Assembly: GCA_916048095.2 (NCBI GenBank)
Contig: OU696574.1
Coordinates: 4,763,001 to 4,827,000, forward strand
DNA: 64,000 bases
Reading direction: 5' to 3'
Source of the DNA: Sacculina carcini
Taxonomy: Eukaryota; Arthropoda; Thecostraca; Sacculinidae
Both the position numbers and the translations under genes were made by a program. Below the pieces are notes generated by a model. It made no database searches. It saw only the letters and a program-made list of their open reading frames with translations, and was not told the DNA's origin. Positions 43,327 through 53,274 of this stretch are shown in pieces (the first letter of the stretch is position 1; each line of letters opens with the position of its first letter).

Positions 43327-43760
43327 GGAAAGAAAGAAAGAAATAAATGTTTATTTTGCTCAGACTCAATAAGAGTATTGAGCTCAGCTGGGCATCAAGT
43401 AACAGCGGTGTAAAAACAACAACAAAGCACAACGTCAAGACAACAAACGATTCAAGATGACAATATATATGAATCCAAATATGTGAATTCCCAATCATAA
43501 TGCAGTACATCACGTATATAACTTGAATGCTTGTGTAAGAAATCTAGCGAGATTACGCCGCTCTTTTACATTCTTTGTTTGCATCAAATTGATGAAACCA
43601 TATGTATTTACACAATTATAAAACTTCCGTGAGATATATATTTGTCTCAGGTATTCTATTTGCTTACTTGTACACACGAATAGTAAATGGTACTCATCCC
43701 CCAACTTATTTGTGTCACATATTTTGCGTACACGTTCGGCTCTGGGTATACCCTTGTATC
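43327..43760 (-). mobile_element. LINE F, 5'-truncated 3' end
   Basis: Minus-strand frame 43510-43704 encodes GDEYHLLFVC, RQIYISRKFY, FINLMQT and LARFLTQAF, the recognisable last 60 residues of a Jockey/CR1-type ORF2. The 3' UTR includes GAGCTCAATACTCTTATTGA and AATAAA, and it ends in a (TTTC)n tail (plus GAAA repeats at 43327-43343). A LINE 3' copy of about 430 bp. Confidence 0.75.
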
Positions 43761-43889
43761 TTCCCTAGTTAATTGGCAAATGGTTGTTGCAGCTGCGGAT
43801 TCTACATATGTGGATCCAACTTCTTTTAGTCATGTTTAGCAGGTACGGCTCGAGTATAAATCGATTTATACGTACTGTATGTCTGACAA

Positions 43890-43975
43890 ATTGTGTCTGT
43901 GTGTGTGTGTTTGTGTGTTTGTGCTTGTGTTTGTGTGTTTGTGCTTGTGTGTGTATGCATGTGGCTGTGTGTACT
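43890..43975 (+). repeat. GT-rich microsatellite
   Basis: (TG)n and TTTGTG units, interrupted. Confidence 0.75.
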
Positions 43976-44302
43976 AACCTAGATGTACTCACATAGTTGG
44001 GTTACAGGATATGAGCTATGCTCGGACTGTCCTGCCATTTTTCCAATATTTGTCTAGTTTTTCTTTAAACAGCGATAAACTATTGGCTTTTACAATGGTC
44101 TTGTGTAAACTGTTCGATTCATTCACACAGCGGAACGGAAAGCTATATTTCCTTATGTCTTTTCTACATCTCGTTTTTCTCAATTTTTTTTTATGGTCTC
44201 GTCCTCGTTGTTTCTGCTGAACTAGTCCAATTTCTATCGAATCCAGTATTCCTCTCATGAATCTCTAGATGTTAATTAAGTCTCCTCTCTCTCTTCTTCT
44301 CG

Positions 44303-45082
44303 CCAACGTTGGCAGATTCATCCCATCCAACCTTTCCTCATAGGTTAGGGCACGAATCTCCGGTACTAGTTTGGTCGCCAATCTCTGTAATTTTTCAATT
44401 TTTCATGTCGCACTTCGTGAGGGCGCCATACAACAGCAGCATACTCAATTCTTGGTCTGATTATTGTCACTATTATATTTATCATCATATCTTGGTTAAT
44501 GTGATTGAAAACATATCTCATGCGTGTTATAGCTGCATATGTTTTCCGGTATACATCATTTACATGAGCATCTGGAGACAAATAATTTTGTATTATAACT
44601 CCCAAATATTTCTCTTGATCAGATTCTTCCAGCTTCAAGTCTCCCAGCTTATACTCGAGTAATGGTCTTTTCTGACTAGTTCCAAATTGAATTACGTGAC
44701 ATTTCGAGTCATTGAAACTCATCAGCCATTCGCAACTCCATCGATGCAACTTTTTAGATCGCCTTGTAGTACTTCACAGTCTCTAGCACTTGATATAGCT
44801 CTCATTATTTTTGGCGTCATCAGCAAACAGATGCATGTTGCCTTCGATGTCTGTCACCATGTCATTTATATATTCCAAAAACATTATGGGTCTCAAAACT
44901 GATCCCTGAGGCACGCCACTACTCACATCTATCCATGATGACGTCACTCCTCTCACTGTAGTGCTCATCTTTCTTCCTACGAGAAAATGTTCTATCCAGT
45001 CCAATAATTTTCCTTCTATTCCACTATAATTTTCAAGTTTCTATAAGAGTCTCATATGTGGCACCTTATCGAACGCCTTACG
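44303..45082 (-). repeat. 780-bp flank duplication, left copy
   Basis: Aligns base for base with 49812-50591 (offset 5509). Only two substitutions were noticed (near 44679 and 44914). It ends exactly at the first base before G5. Confidence 0.9.
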
Positions 45083-45251
45083 TGTAGTGTGTGGCTACAC
45101 CGCCAGAGGGCGCGAGTGTATTAGGCGTGGGTGACGCTAACGGCCGTCAGCCAGTGTGTGTTCAGCAGTCTTGGTTTGTGTGTCGCTCCTGTGTATTTGG
45201 GTATCGTGTTCCCTATTATTGTATTGTTGTCTTTGTTTAATATATCGTACA
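45083..45251 (+). repeat. G5 5' LTR
   Basis: 169 bp, TGTAGTG...CGTACA. Its last base is the A of the gag start codon. Confidence 0.93.
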
Positions 45252-48200
45252 TGGCGCAGCCGCTGCGAGACGACCAACAGCAGAAGCTGGACCAGCTCAC
45301 AGAGTTGGTGACTCAACTCGCTCGCCAGCAGCTTGCAATGGCAGCCCCCGCCAGCTCGCCTGCAGTCGCCCCACACACCATGGCTCATTGTCAGCCACCA
45401 GCCCGTCTGGCCTACGCCGCATCCGCAGCCGACTTTACCTCCTGGAAGGAGCGCGTGCTGGCACACACCACACTGTCAGGCAGTGATAGCCTTAGCCCTG
45501 CGCAGCAGCAAGCGCTGCTCACGACACTGCTGGACGACGAGTGGTGCCGCGTCATCCGCCACTCACTGACGTTGCCAGCGACGGCTGATTTGCCCGCCTG
45601 CATCCGCCTATTGGAGGAGCATCAGCAGTCGCAGCAGAATGTGCTGGTTGAACGCCGGCGCTTCTTCGCCCGTCGACAACAGGACGGCGAAAATGTGGGC
45701 GAATTCTTGCGCTCGCTGCGAGAAATCGCTGCCAGCTGCGATTTTTGCGCTGCCTGCCGCGACGAGCGCTTGCGCGATCAGCTTGTTATGGGGACGTCCG
45801 ACTCTGCCGCTCTGCACCAGCTCCTGCAAGTCGCGCACAGGGACCTGTCGTTGGACAAGGCACTCAAAATGTGCCAATCGGCTGAGTCGGCCCGCATCAA
45901 CGCTGCAGCTATGCGAAGCGCCTCGGCCGATGTGACTGGTTCCCCGGTTCCCCGCACAGAGGTCGCTGCTGTACGCCGTCAGCAGCCGCGCATGCGCAGT
46001 CAACTGAGCCGACAGTCAGATCATGACGATGGCTCCGCCCCTTGTGTGCGGTGTGGGCAGCATCACCAGTCGGCCCCGTGCCGCGCCGCGGAGAGCTTGT
46101 GTCGTCGGTGCGGAAAGCGCGGGCACTACGCGCGCGTCTGCCGCTCTTCACAGTCCCGTGCTGGCCGTCGTCGGGACAATTTCGTCAGAGACGTCGCCGA
46201 TGACACTGATGATGATGTTGACGATGTTGTGAATGTCAATACACCTGCTTTGTGCTCGTATATCGGCGATGTTATTGATGACATTAAACACACGCGCGTA
46301 ACCGCTATTAGCATCACCGTTTCTGCAGAGGGCCGCGCGCCGCGCGAGGTTAAGTGGCGATGCGATTCCGGCGCCGATGTGTCGGTAATTGACGCTGGGA
46401 TTGCGCAGCAACTCGGAGTGGCCAACAATAGTTTGCGCCCACCGCGATCCCGCTTGCGGGTCGCCAACGGTCAGTTACTGCGGTGTCTGGGCACGTGCGA
46501 GGCAGTCTTGCGACTCGGTGATGCCTCCTGCCGTTCCACTCTGTACGTGGTGCCGTCAGTGCGCTGTGCTCTGCTCTGCTGGCGAGACGCAGTGGAGCTG
46601 CGTCTACTGCACCGGGCATTCCCTCGGCAGATGTCTCACGAACAGCATCTGCAGCAGGTGACCGCTAGACTGGCAGCCACGCCTCGGCAATGCCCACGCT
46701 GGATCAACACAGCTCAGCCAACAGCGGCGGATCGTCGTGCGCACAGCGAGCAGCTTATAGCGGCCTTCCCTCGTGTGTTCGCCACGGACGGTCCTCTCCG
46801 GGAGATGAAAGGCGGGGCAATGCGGATCGATCTGCGCGATGAAGCGGTGCCGTACAACGTGACGGCTCCTCGCTCCGTGCCGTTCTGTCATCGCGCCCAG
46901 GCACAACAGCAGCTGGAGCAACTTCAGCAGCAGGGCGTCATCGAGCCGGTCTCCCACCCAACAGACTGGTGCTCACCCATCGTCGTTGTCGGCAAGCGCA
47001 AGGCAGACGGCACGCCAAACGGCTGCCGACTCACGGTAGACTTCACACGCCTCAACCGCTTCGTTCGCCGGCCTACGCATCCGGTTCGCTCGCCTGTGGA
47101 GGCTGTGAGCAGTATGGGTCTCGGCAATCGGTGGTTCACCCAGGTGGATGCATTACAAGGGTACTTTCAGGTGCCCTTGCGGCGCGAGGACCGAGACCTC
47201 ACCACCTTCATCACCCCGTGGGGCCGATTCAGGTTCTGTCGCGCGCCGATGGGCCTAGTCTCCAGCGGCGACGAATTCAACCGACGCGGCGACGTCGCCT
47301 TGGCTGGCCTACCCGACTCCTGCAAGATCGTGGACGACGTGCTGGTATATACCGCCAACTACGACGAGCATCTGCAGCGAGTCTGGCAGCTACTACAACG
47401 CTGCGACGACGCCGGCGTCACGTTGAACCTGCACAAATTTGTGTTCGCCGCCACGTCCGCCAATTTCTGTGGATTCCACATCAACGCATCTGGATTCACC
47501 GTCGACGAAAAAAAAATTCGGGCCCTGGCTGACTTCCCTACACCGACGGACCTGACCTCACTGCGGTCGTTCTTGGGCTTGGCGAATCAGTTTGGCGACT
47601 TCTCTGACGCCATCGCTTCTGCTGCCGAGCCCCTGCGTCAGCTGCTCCGCAAAGGCGTCGAGTGGCAGTGGTCGTCACAACACGACGCTGCTTTCACGGC
47701 CGTAAAACGCGCGTTGGCCAGCCCGCCCGTGCTTGGCCACTTCGACCCGACAAGGCCCACCATGTTGGAGACGGACGCGGCACGACAGAAAGGCCTCGGG
47801 TTTGTCCTCCGCCAGCGGGACGACCAGGGCCGCTGGCAGCTCATCCAGTGTGGGTCGCGATTCATCTCCGACACGGAGAGCCGTTATGCTGTCTGCGAGC
47901 TGGAGATGTTGGCCGTGGTGTGGGCCTGCCAGAAATGCCACCAATATCTGGCTGGTCTGCCCACCTTCAATGTGGTCACCGACCACAAGCCGCTGGTGCC
48001 CATCCTGAACGAAAAGGCGCTCGGAGACATCTACAATCCTCGTCTGCAGCGCATGCGTCAGCGTCTACTGCACCTGACCCTTGTCGCCAGCTGGAGGCCA
48101 GGAGCACAGCACAACATCGCCGACGCCCTGTCACGCGCACCTTCCCAGCCTGCTGATGCTGACGCGGACGTTGACGAGTGCTCGTCTGGATTCTTCGTCC

Positions 48201-49633
48201 AGACGTTGGACGCATTCACAGACGCAGACGACCTGGGTCATCGCACGTCACCGATTGACACCACCCTGGAGGCGGTGCGAGCTGCGTCTCTGGCCGACGA
48301 TGAGTGTCGCCAATTGATGACGTACGTGCTGGGCGGTTTCCCTCAGCACAAACATCTGCTGCCCGCCAGTCTCCACCCATTCTGGGGCGTGCGCGACCAG
48401 CTCACTGCCGACCATGGCCTGATCCTGGTCGGCTGCCGCCTGCTTGTGCCTAGGTGTTTGCGGAAGGACACTCTCCGTCGGCTTCACGACAGTCACCAGG
48501 GGCAGGCCAGGACTGTGCAACGCGCACGGCAAACTGTCTTCTGGCCGGGCCTGAACAATGAGATCGCCACTGCCGTAGCATCATGCTCGAGATGTCTAGA
48601 ATACAAAGACAGCCAGAAAAAGGAGCCGTACCTGACGGAACCGCACCCGACACGTCCTTTTGATTCGGTATCCGCGGATTTCTTCCAGCACGCAGGGAAG
48701 ACCTACCTCGTGTACGCGGACCGGTTCTCCAACTGGCCACTGGTGTTCGACTGTGGCCGTGACACCTCCGCTCACCAGCTGGTGAAGATGCTCCGACATG
48801 TGTTCGCCATGACGGGGGTTCCGACCATACTGTCGTCAGACGGCGGTCCACAGTTCACGGCGCGCCACACCGCCGGATTTCTGCGACTTTGGCACATACG
48901 CCATCGTGTCTCCAGTCCGCACTTCCCGTCTTCTAATGGGCACGCTGAGTCCGCCGTGAAACGGGTGAAGCGGCTCATTCAGAAGGCGGCGCACGACGGG
49001 AATATCGACACAGACGCCTTTGTCGCCGGTCTGTTGGAGCTGTGTAACGCGCCGGGTGCCGACGGTCGCTCTCCCGCGCAGCTTTTGTACGGCCGCCCCG
49101 TGTCGTCCGCCGTTCCCTCGCATCCACGCTCGTTCCTGCCGGAGTGGCAGCCGCCCACCGCTGATTGCGACCGGCGAGCGGCGAGCTTGCACAACAAGCA
49201 GGTCGCCCAATACAACCGGTCGGCTAAGGTGTTGCCGCCGTTGCGGCCCGGCACTACGGTGGCTCTCCAGGACCCGACATCCGGTCGCTGGGACCGGACT
49301 GGCGTGGTCGCCATGACTGGCCGTCGCCGCCAGTACGCTGTGCGCCTGCCACACGGCGGTCTCTACTGGCGCAACCGTAGACACCTGCGACCCGCAGCCA
49401 ACACACCCTCGCCCGTGGTACAGCCGCCGCCATCTGTTGGTACAGCGCCGCTACCGTCGGAGGAGACAAGAAGCAGCCCCGCATCACCGCCGCCGCCGCC
49501 GGGGGAGAATGTGGGCGGCACATCGGAGGCCTCACGAACTCCGCAACTCCGCCGGAGCGCCCGACCACGCAGACCACCGTCGCATCTGAGCGATTACGTC
49601 TGCAGAGCCGACAGCGCCCCCTCCACCACTTGA
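45251..49633 (+). CDS. G5 Gag-Pol polyprotein, 1460 aa, single frame
   Basis: ATG 45251 opens MAQPLRDDQQQ. An earlier in-frame ATG (45131) lies inside the LTR and is unlikely. Order: gag helical domain; knuckles CVRCGQHHQSAPC and CRRCGKRGHYARVC (46044-46141); protease WRCDSGADVSVID (about 46355); RT with CRLTVDFTRLN and KIVDDVLVY (about 47330); RNase H with LETDAARQKG and VTDHKPL; integrase with HDSHQG...CSRC finger and contexts YADRFSN, SSDGGPQFT and GHAESAVKR for D,D,E; a Pro-rich tail with RRSARPRRPP. There is no frameshift between gag and pol, so the Gag:Pol ratio must be set another way. All catalytic residues are present and the element looks competent. It lies in sense orientation in the esterase intron. 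Confidence 0.95.
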   Translation: MAQPLRDDQQQKLDQLTELVTQLARQQLAMAAPASSPAVAPHTMAHCQPPARLAYAASAADFTSWKERVLAHTTLSGSDSLSPAQQQALLTTLLDDEWCRVIRHSLTLPATADLPACIRLLEEHQQSQQNVLVERRRFFARRQQDGENVGEFLRSLREIAASCDFCAACRDERLRDQLVMGTSDSAALHQLLQVAHRDLSLDKALKMCQSAESARINAAAMRSASADVTGSPVPRTEVAAVRRQQPRMRSQLSRQSDHDDGSAPCVRCGQHHQSAPCRAAESLCRRCGKRGHYARVCRSSQSRAGRRRDNFVRDVADDTDDDVDDVVNVNTPALCSYIGDVIDDIKHTRVTAISITVSAEGRAPREVKWRCDSGADVSVIDAGIAQQLGVANNSLRPPRSRLRVANGQLLRCLGTCEAVLRLGDASCRSTLYVVPSVRCALLCWRDAVELRLLHRAFPRQMSHEQHLQQVTARLAATPRQCPRWINTAQPTAADRRAHSEQLIAAFPRVFATDGPLREMKGGAMRIDLRDEAVPYNVTAPRSVPFCHRAQAQQQLEQLQQQGVIEPVSHPTDWCSPIVVVGKRKADGTPNGCRLTVDFTRLNRFVRRPTHPVRSPVEAVSSMGLGNRWFTQVDALQGYFQVPLRREDRDLTTFITPWGRFRFCRAPMGLVSSGDEFNRRGDVALAGLPDSCKIVDDVLVYTANYDEHLQRVWQLLQRCDDAGVTLNLHKFVFAATSANFCGFHINASGFTVDEKKIRALADFPTPTDLTSLRSFLGLANQFGDFSDAIASAAEPLRQLLRKGVEWQWSSQHDAAFTAVKRALASPPVLGHFDPTRPTMLETDAARQKGLGFVLRQRDDQGRWQLIQCGSRFISDTESRYAVCELEMLAVVWACQKCHQYLAGLPTFNVVTDHKPLVPILNEKALGDIYNPRLQRMRQRLLHLTLVASWRPGAQHNIADALSRAPSQPADADADVDECSSGFFVQTLDAFTDADDLGHRTSPIDTTLEAVRAASLADDECRQLMTYVLGGFPQHKHLLPASLHPFWGVRDQLTADHGLILVGCRLLVPRCLRKDTLRRLHDSHQGQARTVQRARQTVFWPGLNNEIATAVASCSRCLEYKDSQKKEPYLTEPHPTRPFDSVSADFFQHAGKTYLVYADRFSNWPLVFDCGRDTSAHQLVKMLRHVFAMTGVPTILSSDGGPQFTARHTAGFLRLWHIRHRVSSPHFPSSNGHAESAVKRVKRLIQKAAHDGNIDTDAFVAGLLELCNAPGADGRSPAQLLYGRPVSSAVPSHPRSFLPEWQPPTADCDRRAASLHNKQVAQYNRSAKVLPPLRPGTTVALQDPTSGRWDRTGVVAMTGRRRQYAVRLPHGGLYWRNRRHLRPAANTPSPVVQPPPSVGTAPLPSEETRSSPASPPPPPGENVGGTSEASRTPQLRRSARPRRPPSHLSDYVCRADSAPSTT

Positions 49634-49641
49634 AGGGGAGA

Positions 49642-49810
49642 TGTAGTGTGTGGCTACACCGCCAGAGGGCGCGAGTGTATTAGGCGTGGGTGACGCTAAC
49701 GGCCGTCAGCCAGTGTGTGTTCAGCAGTCTTGGTTTGTGTGTCGCTCCTGTGTATTTGGGTATCGTGTTCCCTATTATTGTATTGTTGTCTTTGTTTAAT
49801 ATATCGTACA
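49642..49810 (+). repeat. G5 3' LTR
   Basis: 169 bp, apparently identical to 45083-45251. Confidence 0.93.
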
Positions 49811-49811
49811 A

Positions 49812-50591
49812 CCAACGTTGGCAGATTCATCCCATCCAACCTTTCCTCATAGGTTAGGGCACGAATCTCCGGTACTAGTTTGGTCGCCAATCTCTGTAAT
49901 TTTTCAATTTTTCATGTCGCACTTCGTGAGGGCGCCATACAACAGCAGCATACTCAATTCTTGGTCTGATTATTGTCACTATTATATTTATCATCATATC
50001 TTGGTTAATGTGATTGAAAACATATCTCATGCGTGTTATAGCTGCATATGTTTTCCGGTATACATCATTTACATGAGCATCTGGAGACAAATAATTTTGT
50101 ATTATAACTCCCAAATATTTCTCTTGATCAGATTCTTCCAGCTTCAAGTCTCCCAGCTTATACTCGAGTAATGGTCTTTTCTGACTAGGTCCAAATTGAA
50201 TTACGTGACATTTCGAGTCATTGAAACTCATCAGCCATTCGCAACTCCATCGATGCAACTTTTTAGATCGCCTTGTAGTACTTCACAGTCTCTAGCACTT
50301 GATATAGCTCTCATTATTTTTGGCGTCATCAGCAAACAGATGCATGTTGCCTTCGATGTCTGTCACCATGTCATTTATATATTCCAAAAACATTATGGGT
50401 CTCAAAACTGATCCCTGAGGCACACCACTACTCACATCTATCCATGATGACGTCACTCCTCTCACTGTAGTGCTCATCTTTCTTCCTACGAGAAAATGTT
50501 CTATCCAGTCCAATAATTTTCCTTCTATTCCACTATAATTTTCAAGTTTCTATAAGAGTCTCATATGTGGCACCTTATCGAACGCCTTACG
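49812..50591 (-). repeat. 780-bp flank duplication, right copy
   Basis: Begins one base after the right LTR of G5. LINE E then continues past 50591 with sequence absent on the left side. Confidence 0.9.
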
Positions 50592-50681
50592 CATATCGAG
50601 ATAAACACAATCTGCCCACTGGTCTCGCTCTTGAATTGCATCAACAATCTAGCTGTAAAAGCACAACAAACTCGAAACACA

Positions 50682-50690
<9 letters not shown>

Positions 50691-50744
<54 letters not shown>

Positions 50745-50810
50745 GTGTGTGTAAGTGTGTGTGTAAGTGTGTAAGTGTGTGTGTACGTGTGTGTGTGTGT
50801 GTGTGTGTCT
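50691..50810 (+). repeat. GT microsatellite
   Basis: A near-pure (GT)n run at about 50691-50742, followed by GTAAGTGT-type variants to 50810. It lies about 170 bp before esterase exon 5. Confidence 0.9.
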
Positions 50811-50977
50811 TGGGGCGCACTGCGTTTCTAGGCTGTGACTACTCACTTAGTCGGGGAGTCATTTTCCTCAGGGACGTGATTAATTAGCCAGCACCAGCAG
50901 CCGCAGTTTGTGCTCGCCTGTTTTTTATGTGCAATTTGTGACCAACTTGTGATGCACTTGCGCTTGTTGACATGCAG

Positions 50978-51130
50978 TACACCGACTGGGACAGCATCAA
51001 CGACGGATACGTCAACCAGAAACGCTTGGGCCAAGTTGTCGGCGATTACTATTTTATATGTCCAACCAACTTCTTCGGCCAGATGTTTGCCGTGCACGGC
51101 GTGCATGTCTACTACTACTTCTTCACTCAG
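50978..51130 (+). CDS. Acetylcholinesterase-like esterase, exon 5
   Basis: Acceptor GACATGCAG at 50969-50977, donor CAG before GTAGAG. 51 codons, phase 0 at both ends. It starts YTDWDSINDG, matching the YTDW segment of cholinesterases (Torpedo Trp432). It then gives VVGDYYFICPTNFF and VYYYFFTQ, which in the family follow without gap on what exon 4 encodes (ending AILYQ). It is therefore the next exon of the gene whose exons 1-4 lie 31 kb upstream. The following exon should carry the catalytic His; it was not recognised before 64000. Confidence 0.85.
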
Positions 51131-52060
51131 GTAGAGCAGTCTCGAGCTAACTTTTCTCTCGGTTTGTGTGTATGTGTTTGCTGCTGGCTTACAGGCATAA
51201 CTCGGGAGCTGACCGCATGGCTCAATTGAGTGATGAGAGGGACTCTCGGGTGACACACCATAAAACTCTCTCATCAAGCATTATAAGATTCATATAAGCA
51301 GCAAGAATCGATTACTGGAAAAACGACTTTCTAGCGCTTCACAGTCTGAGATTTTCCACCGGCTTAGCTCCAGTATTACCCGCTAGTTTTTATCAGTCTC
51401 CGATTTTGCGTCAATATATACGACCAACTTTGGATCGTGAACACTAATTGCTGGGCAAATTCAGTTACAATGTTGATTTTATATCATGAAGTGCTGTACA
51501 GCAACTCGTGAACTACCAGTACCAGTGAATTTTAGTATTATATCTCCATTTCTCGTGTGAAGAAAACATAAAATATTCAAAGTGATTTGCTGATAGAGAA
51601 ATCCATACAAATTAGGGAACATTGTGCAAGTAAATATTATTTGATTGGTTATACGAATGCTGACTGTAAGTTCTACTAGTGAATGCTCTCATATTAGCCT
51701 CATCACTGAGATAAATTTTTCCACCAGGACGTCATTAGAGCGGGATCTCAATGGGTCATTCTGTTCAGTCATTCCGCACCTAGCGATGTTGACTGCTCGA
51801 GAAATTCACGCTCAAACTGATAGGTTGCCGAAATGTCTAGTTCAGTGGTCCGTAACCTTTTTTCTCTAGTAATTTATTTCTTAATTAGCCAATTCTTCAT
51901 TTTCCACAACAGCGTTAAATAATTCAATTAATTCAGTTGTTTCATCAATTGAAATGTCTGGAATCGCCAGAAATATAAACAAACGAATTTGGATTGGTCA
52001 AAATGCACATTTTTCCTTCTGTATGACCTTTAACTTGAGCTTTATTTATTGTTTGATTGA
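51131..52060. other. Intron or downstream sequence, no feature seen
   Basis: No conserved esterase segment or transposon signature is recognised. The stretch is AT-rich from 51400. Confidence 0.4.
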
Positions 52061-53258
52061 TTAACACTAGCAGGACCGGAGCCGTCAATTAACGGCTATC
52101 CAAATTGCAGTCTCAAATACATTTTCGCTGGTTAGAGTTACAAAGTTGTATTCTCCTGACTTTTATTTCTTTGGTAAAATGATCATATTGACAAAATATT
52201 ACTTGTCTAGCATTAATAGTATTTGCTATCGGAACAAAACTACCTAGAAAGACAAGAGTCGTCAATTGACGTCTTTCATTTGAGATGGCTTTTTCAGCAA
52301 TTATTTCCCGAAACTATTCATCAGTATATATATTGAAATAATTTAGACAACGTTAAATTTAATAATTTTATACTAATTATAATTTAAGTACTTTTAATGG
52401 CTGTAAATTTTTATTGAAAAGTACAACTTACGGGACCGTACCATGAAAAATGTGCACGGTTGCCTTAATCTGCATTGTTAGAGGTGTAGGTGAGAAGTTG
52501 CAGGTGATTTTCTTGCGAGGTATACCCTTATTGACTAAACGAATTCACTAAATATGTACTGTTATATACTCTGTTTTAAAATTGTCATTTATAGTACTTA
52601 ACGCGACTTACGAGCCCTCGTAATAATACGACCCTCGTACATACGCGACCCTCGTAATAATGAAAATGTGCAAACTTTGTCATTTTTGTTCAACATAAAA
52701 TTTTGTAATTATTCTCACGGCGCCCAGAATAATTGTTATCACAAATATTAATTTAATTAACACCATTGGATTCAGCATTGCTTAGACCATAAGGAACAGT
52801 ATATTCACGAGCAACTCTAAAAATTGTCAATAATGCAGTCGTAAATTTGACATCTGTCAATTGAGGGCTCCGTCCTTCTATGCAGTTCAATTTTTCGGTC
52901 CTTCTAGTGTTAAATATTACTCAGCATATTTGGTTCAATTATATTGTTGGATAATCCTTAAACATATCTTTCAAATAGTGTATTTAAATTGGCAAATTAA
53001 CAGCACAAACGTGCAAAATTCTATATTTCTCAAAAAAGTTGGTATTTTCAAATTAAATGTATGGCTCTTAAATTTCCTTCGATTTTTATTTTTTGTCACC
53101 ATTGGATTCATTATGCATTATCTAAACCACTAGACAACGTATATCACAGCTCATTTTAGGAAAAAGTCGCTATGAAAAAGCAGGTCCTAATTAACAGCCG
53201 TCAATTGACTGCTTCGGTCCTTCTAGGCACTTCAATTTTCCGGTCCGTCTAGTGTTAA
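52061..53258. mobile_element. piggyBac-type MITE (TTAA ends), compound
   Basis: TTAA-CACTAG-CAGGACCGG at 52061 and, inverted, TTAA-CACTAG-ACGGACCGG at 53258. A third end of the same kind (CGGTCCTTCTAGTGTTAA, 52896-52913) lies inside, so either two copies adjoin or the right end was duplicated. The interior has palindromes CCGTCAATTAACGG (52083) and CGTCAATTGACG (52269), and related GTCAATTGA motifs near each end. No transposase. Confidence 0.68.
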
Positions 53259-53274
53259 TTCTATACATGATAAC

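Larger units (their letters stand above)
45083..49810 (+). mobile_element. Ty3/gypsy element G5, very young
   Basis: 4728 bp with short 169-bp LTRs (45083-45251 and 49642-49810) in which I see no differences. A purine tract GAAGGGGAGA precedes the right LTR. TGGCGCAGC, directly after the left LTR, fits the 3' end of a tRNA-Ser over 9 nt and overlaps the start codon. One uninterrupted frame covers gag and pol. It has no ordinary 5-bp target duplication (TTACG on the left, ACCAA on the right); instead a 780-bp direct repeat of host LINE flanks it. Its GC-rich coding region contrasts with the AT-rich surroundings. Confidence 0.94.
43990..50640 (-). mobile_element. LINE E, split and partly duplicated around gypsy G5
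   Basis: On the minus strand: [13 protein letters not shown] (about 50590-50552); SGVPQGSVLRPIMF and LFADDA (50292-50513); the QEKYLGVIIQN thumb motif (49875-50258); then G5; then the same RT region again (44303-45082). After that comes the C-terminal domain with RKYSFPFRCVNE, KTIVKANSLSLFK and LDKYWKN (44016-44258). It is a Jockey/CR1-like RT with small frame breaks. Segments 44303-45082 and 49812-50591 are two copies of one original 780-bp piece. Confidence 0.85.

Noticed and set aside
45137..49577. Many long frames on the opposite strand and other phases of gypsy G5
   Set aside because: The high GC content of the gag-pol frame leaves few stops in the other frames. No domain motif is seen in any of them.
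51195..51230. Possible exon 6 of the esterase after TTACAG
   Set aside because: Following exon 5 in phase 0 it gives a stop at the second codon, and the other frame (HNSGADRM) does not resemble the family's GVxHGxE region with the catalytic His.
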